Source: a virus. From it: 23,705 bases of DNA. Under the pieces are notes generated by a model. That model did no database searches. It worked only from the letters and a program-made list of their open reading frames with translations, and was not told the origin of the DNA. Shown here in pieces: positions 6,465 to 15,030 of this stretch. The translations under genes were made by a program, and so were the position numbers. Position 1 is the stretch's first letter; each line of letters begins with the position of its first letter. The DNA lies in the IMG/VR virus record IMGVR_UViG_3300031800_000588, positions 1 through 23,705 of that record; one strand, given 5' to 3'.

Positions 6465-7128
6465 GTTCGAGGATAAAATAGGAGAAATCGACAAAGAAAT
6501 AGCCAAGAGAAGAAACAAGTGGAACTTGAATGCTTTGTCTTGGATTGACTTTGACGATATAAGCCAAATTCTGAGGATTCATATTTATAAGAAATGGCAT
6601 CTCTACGATTATACAAAGCCCCTTTTGCCTTGGTTAAACAGGACTATATCCAACCAACTGAAAAATTTAATAAGAAACAATTACAGCAGTTTCGCTAGGC
6701 CATGTTTGAGGTGCGCGGCCTCAGAGCCGGATAATTTGTGCAAAATATATGTTCAACAATGCAATACTTGTCCCCTTTACAGTCATTGGGAGAAAAATAA
6801 AAAGGATGCTTACAATATTAAAATACCCGTTCCGTTAGAGGGACACATTCACGAAGTTTCGTCTAAGCAAAGCGACTTCATGAATATAGAATCCGTAATC
6901 GAGAAAGTCCATTTAAAGATGAGAGAATCTCTAAAAGTCACAGAATGGAAAGTGTACGAGATGCTGTATATACAAAACAAGTCGGAAAATGAAGTAGCGG
7001 TGACTATGGGTTACAAAACTTCAGAAAAAAACAGGTCTCCGGGGTATAAACAAATAACGAATATCAAAAGAGCAATTATTCAAAAAGTGAAGAAAGCTTT
7101 AATGAGAAACGAAATCGATATTTATTAA
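6445..7128 (+). CDS. Phage sigma-like transcription factor with cysteine-rich insert
   Basis: 227 residues (a second ATG follows directly). Residues about 33-82 look like sigma region 2: DFDDISQILRIHIYKKW, YDYTKPLLPWLNRTISNQL, KNLIRNNYS. Residues about 165-220 look like region 4, a helix-turn-helix: VTEWKVYEMLYIQNKSENEV, MGYK, GYKQITNIKRAI. Between them is a probable zinc-binding insert with C87, C90, C99, C106 and C109. The layout is like the reduced late sigma factors of large phages (role analogous to T4 gp55), which direct host RNA polymerase to late promoters. Placement just upstream of the packaging and head genes supports late-gene control. The natural candidate target is the AAAGTGTAA/AAAGTATAAT motif repeated in this window. 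The link between factor and motif is inference. Confidence 0.72.
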   Translation: MMVSKPEFEDKIGEIDKEIAKRRNKWNLNALSWIDFDDISQILRIHIYKKWHLYDYTKPLLPWLNRTISNQLKNLIRNNYSSFARPCLRCAASEPDNLCKIYVQQCNTCPLYSHWEKNKKDAYNIKIPVPLEGHIHEVSSKQSDFMNIESVIEKVHLKMRESLKVTEWKVYEMLYIQNKSENEVAVTMGYKTSEKNRSPGYKQITNIKRAIIQKVKKALMRNEIDIY

Positions 7129-7131
7129 CGT

Positions 7132-8247
7132 ATGTCGGCCGACACTTATTTTGAAGATAATGGACTTCCGCAGTCTAGACAGATCGAAGTTCTAGAAAAA
7201 TGGAACTCTAACGAAGAAAATCCCCCTTCTCTCAACGAGTTGATATCCATAGGATTTCCCGAAGATCCGAATCCAGACGGAAGGTCTAAGAACGGTAGAT
7301 TAACGAAGCAGTTTCTAGCTAGCAGAAAAATAAAAGCCAGAGGAGCGCAAATTTACCAACCTAAGAAAAAGTTCGATCTAGAAGAGGAACATAAAGAATA
7401 TATAGCCGAAAATATTTCGACGATGAGGCCTCTAGATCTCGCTAGGATAATAAGCGGAAAGGAAGAATTAACAAATCTAGATATAGAAACGAGAGCCGTC
7501 AGAGATTACATAAATACATTAAGAGGAAGCACTGGGACCCTTCATCAAGACTCAACATCTTCCGAGGTGCAGTTATGGAAGCCTCCATCCACTTTTGGCA
7601 AAGCTCTTTCCAAAGTAAACAAATTCGTATACGAGAAAATAGACGAGGCTAAAATGACGACGGCACAAAAAAAGTGTGTCAATTCATTGATGGGATACCT
7701 GCATTCCTATAGGTTCATACATCAAATGAGCAATTTCTCTAACGAGACAGATAGGATGTTGTTTGAGAGCAGCTTCGTAAGATATACGAACGACAAGAGC
7801 GATCTGACCCAAGAAGAAGTGGATCAATATATAGTTCTTTCTTTGGAAGTCGTTATATCCTCCTCTATATTGGGTAGGACAGAAAGACTTCAAAACATGT
7901 TGGATGAAACCGCTAGCGACACGGAAGGCAGGAGAATATCGATGAGCCTAGTGGAGGCGATAAGGCATTCGCAAACGGAATACAATCAATCCGTCACGAG
8001 ACAGCAAAAGCTTTTAGAGAGTCTAAAGGAGAAGAGAAGTCAGAGGCTGAGCAAACAAATTAAAGAGAACGCATCAATTCTGAACTTGGTTCAATTATGG
8101 AAAGATGAAGAATCAAGAATCGAGCTAATAAAGTTGGCGGAGAAACAGAAGGAATCCGTCAGGGGAGAAATAAAGAGACTAAGCTCCTTGGATGAGGTAA
8201 AGTGTAGAATAATGGGACTAACAGAAGAGGAGGCCGTAAATGGTTAA
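7132..8247 (+). CDS. Small-terminase-like / packaging-associated protein
   Basis: 371 residues, no signal peptide, no cysteine motif. The N-terminal part (residues 1-75) is a mixed charged region with NPPSLNELISIGFPEDPNPD and KARGAQIYQPKKKF. The C-terminal part (about 260-360) is a long charged helical region, probably coiled coil: QKLLESLKEKRSQRLSKQI, IKLAEKQKESVRGEIKRL. Similar proteins precede the large terminase in environmental tailed phages, and in this position a small terminase (DNA recognition) role is usual. The length exceeds most small terminases (about 150-200 residues) and no clear helix-turn-helix is visible, so the assignment rests mainly on context. It starts 3 nt after the sigma gene and overlaps the nuclease gene by 8 nt. 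Confidence 0.55.
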   Translation: MSADTYFEDNGLPQSRQIEVLEKWNSNEENPPSLNELISIGFPEDPNPDGRSKNGRLTKQFLASRKIKARGAQIYQPKKKFDLEEEHKEYIAENISTMRPLDLARIISGKEELTNLDIETRAVRDYINTLRGSTGTLHQDSTSSEVQLWKPPSTFGKALSKVNKFVYEKIDEAKMTTAQKKCVNSLMGYLHSYRFIHQMSNFSNETDRMLFESSFVRYTNDKSDLTQEEVDQYIVLSLEVVISSSILGRTERLQNMLDETASDTEGRRISMSLVEAIRHSQTEYNQSVTRQQKLLESLKEKRSQRLSKQIKENASILNLVQLWKDEESRIELIKLAEKQKESVRGEIKRLSSLDEVKCRIMGLTEEEAVNG

Positions 8248-9172
8248 ATGTATGTCGTGCGAAAGAGAGTTTCCTGAGGAGAAGAATCTTCATGCTCATA
8301 TAAAATGTCACGATCTAAGGATGGCGGAATATTATCAGAAGTTTTTCCCAAGAAGGGATTTATTTAGTGGGGAGCTTATAAGGTTCAAATCAAAGGACTA
8401 CTACTTTTCCACAGACTTTAATGACAGAAGGAATTTAAAAAAGTGGCTAGAAACTAAATCAGAAAAAGACAAAAAGAATTACTGCACTGATTTCTTGAAA
8501 GATAGAATAAAAAGAAAAAAGATAAATTACGCTCCGTCCCAAGTTGAACTAAGGTCGATTATGAGCCCTCCGGTCCAATATTATCATAGACTCTTCGGAG
8601 ACTACAATAAATTCTGTGCAGAATTAAAATTGAAACCTAGATTCGAGAACTACTCTCTCGACAACGTCGAAACAGATTTTCAGACAAACGGATGTAAAAT
8701 ATACATAGACACAAGAGAGCAAAAACCGTTTAGGTTCGACATCCCAGTGGAAGTTAAGACATTGAAATTCGGGGACTACGCCTTAAGCAATAAAAGGGTG
8801 TCGGGAAACTGTTATATAGAAAGAAAGTCTTTGAACGACTTCATAGGGACAATGAGTGGGGGTTACGAAAGATTCAAGAGAGAGATAGAGAGAGCCAAAG
8901 AACAAAAAGCTTACTTAATTGTATTAGTGGAAAGAAGTATCGAGGAGGCAATGAATTTTACGAAGCTGCCATACGTCTCCAAAAAAGTCAGAGCAACCCC
9001 AGAATACATTTTCAATAGAGTGAGATCTCTTATTCAGGAATTCGACAATATGCAATTTCTATTTGCGAAGAGTAAAACTGAAGCCGTTAGGTTAACGAAG
9101 AAAATATTCTTCTGCGGCAAGCTCTTCAAACGAACAGACCTCCAACTACTTTACGATTTGAAATTGTTTTAA
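8240..9172 (+). CDS. ERCC4/XPF-family nuclease with zinc finger
   Basis: 310 residues. Residues 4-24 form a C2H2 zinc finger (C4, C7, H20, H24). Residues about 95-135 (YAPSQVELRSIMSPPVQYY, HRLFGDYNKF) resemble the DNA-binding repeat associated with homing endonucleases. Residues 153-235 form an ERCC4-type nuclease domain: IDTREQKPF (D157, R159, E160), FGDY (177-180) and IERKSLND (193-200), together matching the XPF/Mus81 signature GDX(n)ERKX3D. The active site looks intact. Such nucleases cut branched or flap DNA, so likely roles are resolving replicative branches before packaging or cutting during recombination. A GAGGAGG ribosome site lies inside the end of the upstream gene. The gene sits between the small-terminase-like and large terminase genes, and its stop shares 1 nt with the terminase start. 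Confidence 0.82.
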   Translation: MVKCMSCEREFPEEKNLHAHIKCHDLRMAEYYQKFFPRRDLFSGELIRFKSKDYYFSTDFNDRRNLKKWLETKSEKDKKNYCTDFLKDRIKRKKINYAPSQVELRSIMSPPVQYYHRLFGDYNKFCAELKLKPRFENYSLDNVETDFQTNGCKIYIDTREQKPFRFDIPVEVKTLKFGDYALSNKRVSGNCYIERKSLNDFIGTMSGGYERFKREIERAKEQKAYLIVLVERSIEEAMNFTKLPYVSKKVRATPEYIFNRVRSLIQEFDNMQFLFAKSKTEAVRLTKKIFFCGKLFKRTDLQLLYDLKLF

Positions 9173-10998
9173 TGTGGTACTCTCCTTCAAAATACGGTGA
9201 TGCCCCCACTGATATAAATTCAGAGTTTCTGAATTTAAAAGGGGAGCTGGAAGACAAGAGAGCTAAGATTACTCTAGCCAAGTTCTTGAGGAATAATTTA
9301 ACGATGACGACCTATTGGTTGTCCGGAATAAAATTAGCTCCATTTCAGGAAATAACGCTCAGGGGTTTTTTGAGTAGGAACTTTAGCATGTGTGTTTGGG
9401 GCCGTGGATGCGGGAAGACTTTCATGGCCAGCGTTTTCTGCTTCTTGCAATGTATATTCGAACCCAACACGAAGATTTTAATCGCTGGTCCCACGTTTCG
9501 TACAGCAAGGTTTATTTTCAATAATATAAAAACTATCGTCGAATCTAGAGAAGCAAAATTACTCGCTCAAGCCTTTGGAGCGAAAACGGAAAGGAACGAC
9601 CAACACGAATGGAAAATTAATGGAGGAAGCATAACCGCAATCCCGCTAAACGGGGAGAAGGTAAGAGGGTTCAGGGCGAACGTTCTTGTTCTTGATGAGT
9701 TCATGCTAATACCAGAAGACATAATTAAAAACGTTCTAATGCCCTTTTTAGTAGCGCCGCAAGACATGAAGAAAAGACTTCAGGTTAGAGAAAAAGAAAA
9801 TGAATTAATCGGAAAGGGTCTAATGAAGGAGGGAGACAGAATGGTATTTAAAAACAACACGAAAATGCTAGCCTTATCTTCCGCAAGCTTTACTTTCGAA
9901 AACTTATATAAAACCTATAAAGACTGGATTGCTAAAATATATTCGGATGATTTTGTGGAGGCCTCTTATTTCGTTTCTCAGATGGGATTCGAAGCTCTTC
10001 CCAAGGAAATGATAGACAGCACAATAATTGAGGAAGCTGCAAGTGGTGGATTATCCCATTCATCTTTTAAGAGGGAATATTGCGCGCAATTCACAGACGG
10101 AAGTGATAGTTATTTTAGCGCAAAGAAAATGCATGCTTGCACTATTCCGGACGGAGAAGACCCGACGACTAGAATTTACGGAGACAAGAATAAAAAGTAC
10201 ATATTAGGAATTGACCCTAGTTTCAGCAATAGCCCTAGTTCTGACTTTTTCGCTATGTCGATTTTAGAGTTAGACGAGGAAAATAGGGAAGGTACTTTAG
10301 TGCATGGGTATGCAGTAGCAGGGGGAGACTTAAAAGACCATATAAAATATCTTGGCTACATTATGACAAATTTTAATGTAATAATGATATGCATAGATAA
10401 CGCTGGCTATCAATTCTTAGACAGCGCTAACGAATCAGAATTTTTTATACAAAACAAGATTAACATGAAGTTTTTCGATTTCAACGGTGATAAAGAAGGG
10501 CTCGAAAGAATTTTAATGCTTAAAAAGGCTAAAGTGCAATATAATCTTGAAGACAAAAAAATATGCTTCAAACAGGTTTTCTCATCTGATTTCATAAGGA
10601 AAGCCAACGAGCAACTGCAGGCGGACATAGACCACAAAAGAATATGGTTTGCCTCTAGGACTACCGCTAACGGAACAGCTTTTAGCAAATTCTCTTCCAG
10701 AAAGATCCCGATTAAACAAACCAATTGCGGAGACGTATTAGAATTAATAGAGGTCCAAGACGACATAGTGTACCAAACCAAGAAGCAGTGCGCCCTAATC
10801 GAGGTGAAATCGACGACCAAAGGCGTACAGACATTTGACCTACCATCGCACCTCAAAAGAAGCACATCTATCCATAGGGCCAGAAAGGACAATTATACGA
10901 CTTTAATGTTATCAAATTGGGCAACTCGCTCATATTTCGATATAATTGACCTGAAGGAAGAAAGCGTGGAAAGCACTTTTGTTCCGATCATGATATAA
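9172..10998 (+). CDS. terL: Terminase large subunit
   Basis: 608 residues. The motor that pumps phage DNA into the prohead and cuts the concatemer. ATPase motifs: Walker A GRGCGKT (77-83), Walker B VLVLDE (171-176) with catalytic E176, and coupling motif LALSSASF (233-240). The C-terminal RNase H-like nuclease domain shows ILGIDPSFS (D348) and ICIDNAG (D409), two of the usual acidic metal ligands. Length is typical for large tailed phages. The start codon overlaps the stop of the nuclease gene by 1 nt (TAATG), so translation is probably coupled. A 24-nt gap with a promoter-like motif separates it from the portal gene. Confidence 0.93.
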   Translation: MWYSPSKYGDAPTDINSEFLNLKGELEDKRAKITLAKFLRNNLTMTTYWLSGIKLAPFQEITLRGFLSRNFSMCVWGRGCGKTFMASVFCFLQCIFEPNTKILIAGPTFRTARFIFNNIKTIVESREAKLLAQAFGAKTERNDQHEWKINGGSITAIPLNGEKVRGFRANVLVLDEFMLIPEDIIKNVLMPFLVAPQDMKKRLQVREKENELIGKGLMKEGDRMVFKNNTKMLALSSASFTFENLYKTYKDWIAKIYSDDFVEASYFVSQMGFEALPKEMIDSTIIEEAASGGLSHSSFKREYCAQFTDGSDSYFSAKKMHACTIPDGEDPTTRIYGDKNKKYILGIDPSFSNSPSSDFFAMSILELDEENREGTLVHGYAVAGGDLKDHIKYLGYIMTNFNVIMICIDNAGYQFLDSANESEFFIQNKINMKFFDFNGDKEGLERILMLKKAKVQYNLEDKKICFKQVFSSDFIRKANEQLQADIDHKRIWFASRTTANGTAFSKFSSRKIPIKQTNCGDVLELIEVQDDIVYQTKKQCALIEVKSTTKGVQTFDLPSHLKRSTSIHRARKDNYTTLMLSNWATRSYFDIIDLKEESVESTFVPIMI

Positions 10999-11008
10999 AA
11001 AGTGTAAA
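10999..11008 (+). promoter_or_regulatory. Candidate promoter AAAGTGTAAA (plus strand)
   Basis: AAAGTGTAAA lies in the 24-bp gap between the large terminase and portal genes, 17 nt before the portal ATG. It would start a portal/FtsZ-like/lipoprotein transcript. It matches the minus-strand site at 1933-1942 exactly. Confidence 0.45.
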
Positions 11009-11025
11009 AAACACCAAGTTTTGTG

Positions 11026-13011
11026 ATGAGAAAAAATACTAAAACCCAGTCACCTCCGGCTAAAAACGAACCCATAGAGCCGCTTATGGTAGCAATGGCT
11101 GAGGAAGGAGATAGGGATATATATCCAGATCCTGATGCCACCACGAGGAGAAGAAGGAATAGGTCTTCCACAATACTCAGGACAAATAGATTTAAGAATA
11201 TAGAAGACGGGCTAATCCCGTTCAAGTACACGAAAGATATCACTAACACCAGTGGAATCACGGTGCGAGACGCCGTGATATTATGCCAAAAGGCTTACTA
11301 TAACTTCGCTATTTTCAGAAATACAATAGATTTGATGTCTGAGTTTTGCGCTGGAAACATATATTTCACGGGGGGAAGCAAAAGGGTTAACCACTTTATT
11401 CAGGCATTTTTCGATAAAATTAACTTAAACGACTTTCAAAGCAAGTTTTACAGGGAGTATTTCAGGTCTGGAAATGTTTTTTGTTATAGGTTTGATTCAA
11501 AAATTACACAAGAGGATTTCAAAAAAATAAATCAGACCTTTGGGCAAAATTCCTCTGCGGAAGATTATGATTTGATGGTTCCTAGCAAATATATACTTCT
11601 TAATCCAGCTTCTATAGAATTAACTGGAAACGTCACTTTCGTAAACCCAATATATTACAAAACTTTGACTGACTACGAGCTGGAGAGAGTCAAAAACCCA
11701 AAAACTGAAGAGGATCATCAAGTTCTGGAAAGCTTAGATCCGGAAGCTAAAAAAGCTCTAAAATCGGGTAGAAGAGTGGGGTCGGTAAAAATAGCCCTTC
11801 CAATGGAAAAAGTTTACGCCATCTTTTACAAAAAGCAAGATTATGAACCTTTTGCTGTCCCAATGGGTTTCCCAGTTCTGGAGGATATAAATTGGAAGTC
11901 CGAAATGAAAAAAATGGATATGGCTATAGCCAGAACCATGCAGCAATCGATTCTACTTGTGACCATGGGAGATTCACCAGATAAAGGCGGAATCAATCAA
12001 AGAAATCTTTTAGCTATGCAGAAACTTTTCCGAAACGAATCGATAGGAAGAGTTTTAATAGCGGATTACACAACCAAGGCAGAATTCGTTGTCCCTAGGA
12101 TTGCGGATTTATTGGACCCGAGAAAATATCAAATAGTCAACGAGGACATACAGATCGGGCTAAATAACATACTTACAAGCGGAGGAGAAAAGTATGCAAA
12201 CCTGCAGATCAAAATAAGCGTGTTCGTGGAGAGACTGAAGCAAGCGAGAAATGTGTTCTTGCATGAATTCCTGAAGCCAGAAATAAAAAGGATATGCAAA
12301 AGTTTAGGATTTAAAAATTATCCAGTGCCCAATTATGAAGATATTGATTTGGATGATTCAACGACGGCTGATAGAGTTTATACTAGGTTAATCGAGTTGG
12401 GTATATTAACTCCAGAAGAGGGCTTGGAAGCTGTTAGATCTGGAAGGTTACCGACCAAGCAAGAGTCTTTAGAGTCTCAAAAGGAATACAGTGGCCTCAA
12501 GGATAAAGGATTTTATGAGCCAATAATGATGAGAAGTGACAATTCAGGAAACGAGAATTCAGATAACGAGGACAACTCAAAAAATGGAGAATACAAGAAG
12601 GAAGTTCCAAAAGAGGGAGGAAGACCAGAAAACATTTCCACTCCATTAAGCGAAAAAAGAGATTCCTCTCCTATTGGACTAAATGCCAGCGAGGGGAAAC
12701 CAGAATTTAGTTTAACTCAAGTTAAAGAAAATATGTTGGCTGCCAATAAGCTTGAAGATCATATCCAAAAATTATTAAGGAAGAAGTTCTCGAAAAGAGC
12801 ATTAACCAAACAGCAAAAGGAAGTAGCTTTCGATATATCCAAAGTGGTAATGGCGAACGAAGACAAATCTAAATGGATTCCGAAAGCACAAGGGTATGTC
12901 AATAAGCCCGTAGATAAAAATCATGATTTAGTTGATGAGACTCAATTGATAGCTCACGAGCATCAATTGGACGATTGGTTGGCGAGCATTTTAAGAGAAA
13001 GTAAAATATAA
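11026..13011 (+). CDS. Portal protein
   Basis: 661 residues from ATG 11026; a GTG directly before it (11023) is also possible. The portal is the dodecameric ring at one vertex through which DNA enters and leaves, and the docking site for terminase. The protein follows terL and precedes the protease and capsid genes. Portal-like core features include VRDAVILCQKAYYNFAIF, the NIYFTGGSKRVNHF segment, REYFRSGNVFCYRF, VPSKYILLNPASIEL and a long helical stretch around residues 285-400. The N-terminal 45 residues are basic and low in complexity, and the C-terminal 190 residues are charged and probably partly disordered. Assignment rests on order plus resemblance to portal proteins of environmental phages; no short catalytic motif exists for this family. 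Confidence 0.8.
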   Translation: MRKNTKTQSPPAKNEPIEPLMVAMAEEGDRDIYPDPDATTRRRRNRSSTILRTNRFKNIEDGLIPFKYTKDITNTSGITVRDAVILCQKAYYNFAIFRNTIDLMSEFCAGNIYFTGGSKRVNHFIQAFFDKINLNDFQSKFYREYFRSGNVFCYRFDSKITQEDFKKINQTFGQNSSAEDYDLMVPSKYILLNPASIELTGNVTFVNPIYYKTLTDYELERVKNPKTEEDHQVLESLDPEAKKALKSGRRVGSVKIALPMEKVYAIFYKKQDYEPFAVPMGFPVLEDINWKSEMKKMDMAIARTMQQSILLVTMGDSPDKGGINQRNLLAMQKLFRNESIGRVLIADYTTKAEFVVPRIADLLDPRKYQIVNEDIQIGLNNILTSGGEKYANLQIKISVFVERLKQARNVFLHEFLKPEIKRICKSLGFKNYPVPNYEDIDLDDSTTADRVYTRLIELGILTPEEGLEAVRSGRLPTKQESLESQKEYSGLKDKGFYEPIMMRSDNSGNENSDNEDNSKNGEYKKEVPKEGGRPENISTPLSEKRDSSPIGLNASEGKPEFSLTQVKENMLAANKLEDHIQKLLRKKFSKRALTKQQKEVAFDISKVVMANEDKSKWIPKAQGYVNKPVDKNHDLVDETQLIAHEHQLDDWLASILRESKI

Positions 13012-13012
13012 T

Positions 13013-14179
13013 ATGAGTGATACAATTCAAAACGTTAATGAGTATAACAACGATAGTGGAGTAGCTTTTGATATAGAAATTCCAGACATTCCCATTCCGG
13101 AACCGGAAGAGGAAGTCAAGACGGAAGTTGAGGACAAAATAGATGTTGCATTTAAATTTGCATTTATAGGTTCTGGACAAGGGGGGTCGAGAATAGCGGA
13201 AACATTTCATAAAGTAGGATATAGGAAAGTTTGCGCAATCAACACCGCTGAACAAGATTTAAACACATTAAAACTTATAGAAAATAAGTTATGTTTTGGG
13301 GAAGGGGGAGCCGGTAAAGACCCATTTAAAGCTGCGAAATGTTTTTCCGATCACAAGGAAGATATTTTAGACTTTATGAGAAGATCTTTCGGGGATGAGT
13401 TTGATAGGATTTTCATTTGTGTAGGTGGAGGTGGGGGAACTGGCACTGGAACCATGTCTCAGCTAGTGGATGCTTCTGCTGAACTTCAGGACACTCTTGG
13501 GATAGAGTGCCCCATAGGACTGATCCTGTCTCTTCCTAAAAAATCAGAAGGTAAGAGAGTTAACGCCAACGCATCTACTTGTTTAAAAGCTGCATATGAA
13601 CTAGTCGAGAAGGGCAAGGTTTCGCCTTTGATTTTAGTCGACAATGAGAAGATCACGAAAATGTATCCTAGATTGGCTATTTCGAAGTTTTGGGAAACGG
13701 CCAACATGAGTATGGCGGGAGTATTTCATCTTTATAATCTAACAGCATCAAAAGACAGCACCTATACGTCCTTTGACTCGAATGACCTTAAAAATCTTTT
13801 AGATTCGGGGTTAATTATGTTTGGCGCTACGCCAGTTAAAAAATGGGACGATCAAGTCAGTCTTTTACGAGCAGTTAGAGACAACGTCAAGAAGGGGGTG
13901 CTTTCTGGTGGCGTGGAAATTTCGACTGGAAACTGTGCGGGGGTAATTGTCATAGGAGGGAAAGAGCAGCTAGACACAATACCGGAAGCTTCTTTGGATC
14001 AAGCGTTCGAACAAATATCGAGATTAATGAGACCAAACAGCGTTTTGCATAGAGGTATATATGCTGGCGATAAGTCTGGATTAACAGTATTTACAATGAT
14101 AGGCGGATTAGGTTCCCCTGCGGCTAAAATAAAGGAATTAGAGAAGCTGGGAGATTTAATAGTAGAGAAAGACAAATAG
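13013..14179 (+). CDS. FtsZ/tubulin-like GTPase
   Basis: 388 residues. After an acidic, proline-rich N-terminal extension (residues 1-45) the FtsZ/tubulin fold begins: FIGSGQGGSRIAETF (T1 loop, 51-65), AINTAEQDL (75-83), the GTP-binding tubulin signature GGGGGTGTGT (138-147), and LILSLPKKSEGKRVNAN (T5 region). The T7 synergy loop is FDSNDLKNLLDSGLIMFG (254-271) with D255 and D258, which align with the FtsZ catalytic aspartates D209 and D212, so hydrolysis on polymerisation should be possible. No long C-terminal tail for membrane or partner binding is seen. Phage relatives such as PhuZ and TubZ centre replication compartments or segregate plasmids. Here the gene lies between portal and protease genes, 1 nt after the portal stop. 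Confidence 0.9.
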   Translation: MSDTIQNVNEYNNDSGVAFDIEIPDIPIPEPEEEVKTEVEDKIDVAFKFAFIGSGQGGSRIAETFHKVGYRKVCAINTAEQDLNTLKLIENKLCFGEGGAGKDPFKAAKCFSDHKEDILDFMRRSFGDEFDRIFICVGGGGGTGTGTMSQLVDASAELQDTLGIECPIGLILSLPKKSEGKRVNANASTCLKAAYELVEKGKVSPLILVDNEKITKMYPRLAISKFWETANMSMAGVFHLYNLTASKDSTYTSFDSNDLKNLLDSGLIMFGATPVKKWDDQVSLLRAVRDNVKKGVLSGGVEISTGNCAGVIVIGGKEQLDTIPEASLDQAFEQISRLMRPNSVLHRGIYAGDKSGLTVFTMIGGLGSPAAKIKELEKLGDLIVEKDK

Positions 14180-14180
14180 A

Positions 14181-14969
14181 ATGGATAAGGGTTGGAATTT
14201 TTATAGAGATTCTTTTTATATATTAGTTATAGTTTGTATAGTCGTCGGAGGATGTGCGACACCTCTCGGCAACTTTATGAAACAAAAGAAAGTTGTCGAC
14301 AATATAGAAAGAGAACAAACCGAGAACACAAACCAACAAGTAGAGAGCGGCAGGACTTTTGTTTATGCAGCTGACCAAGCCCTCCAACATGACCCTCAAC
14401 CTTCCAAAGAATCTAAGGTGGCCAAAACAATGACCACTCGCAGTATAACAGCCCTAGGCCCACCTCTAGCAGAGAATGCCCTAAAATCAGATACTATGAT
14501 TTCAGATCTTCTTTCCGACGACCCGGATACGGTTCAAAAAGGACAAGCCGAGCTGATGACGATGGACAAAGAGTTAATCGCCATACAAAACCGAAACAGG
14601 GTTCTAAGCAGTCAGCTGAACCACGCGCAAGTACAGCTCAGGGCTATAAATCAAAAAAATGCTCTTCAAGCCACTAAATACTCCAGTTTAATGGGTAAGG
14701 TTTATTGGATTGTTGGTGTTGTTGTTTTTTTAGTAGTTTTAGCGATTGGAATAAAGATTGTTACCGCTGTTGCTCCGTTTGCTATGCCAGCGACGGGAGC
14801 CACTTCCACGCTACTTAAGGTTGTTCAAGGTCTACAAAAAGTCAGAGATCATCACATGGGAGAGAAGCCCGAAATGTTGAAGCAGATTGACGACCATATG
14901 AGAGCCCATCTAGACAAGAAGGATAGGTGGATAATAGCTCAGGCAAAACAAAAGCTATCGATGTTATAA
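14181..14969 (+). CDS. Lipoprotein-like membrane protein with coiled coil
   Basis: 262 residues. The N-terminus has a hydrophobic segment (12-24) ending in a lipobox-like VVGGC (C25), suggesting a lipoprotein or membrane-anchored protein. Residues about 115-165 are helical and probably coiled coil (MDKELIAIQNRNRVLSSQL). A strong membrane helix follows at about 173-195 (VYWIVGVVVFLVVLAIGIKI), then an Ala/Gly/Thr-rich linker and a charged helical C-terminus. I do not recognise the family. It begins 1 nt after the FtsZ-like gene stop, so the two are probably co-expressed. Possible roles are membrane anchor for the GTPase filament, or a lysis (spanin- or holin-like) function; neither can be shown from the sequence. 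Confidence 0.6.
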   Translation: MDKGWNFYRDSFYILVIVCIVVGGCATPLGNFMKQKKVVDNIEREQTENTNQQVESGRTFVYAADQALQHDPQPSKESKVAKTMTTRSITALGPPLAENALKSDTMISDLLSDDPDTVQKGQAELMTMDKELIAIQNRNRVLSSQLNHAQVQLRAINQKNALQATKYSSLMGKVYWIVGVVVFLVVLAIGIKIVTAVAPFAMPATGATSTLLKVVQGLQKVRDHHMGEKPEMLKQIDDHMRAHLDKKDRWIIAQAKQKLSML

Positions 14970-15005
14970 AAAAGCATCAACCAATAATTTCCTAAAAAAA
15001 CTTTA

Positions 15006-15017
15006 AAAGTGTATAAT
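15006..15017 (+). promoter_or_regulatory. Candidate promoter AAAGTGTATAAT (plus strand)
   Basis: AAAGTGTATAAT lies in the 61-bp gap after the lipoprotein gene, 13 nt before the GTG start of the next gene. It combines the AAAGTGTA and TATAAT forms of the motif and would start the protease/decoration/capsid transcript, ending at the terminator 18825-18850. Confidence 0.5.
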
Positions 15018-15030
15018 CATTCTTGACGCT

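Noticed and set aside
10410-11261. Minus-strand frames across the terminase and portal genes
   Set aside because: They overlap well-supported plus-strand genes, have low-complexity hydrophobic content and have no start signals.
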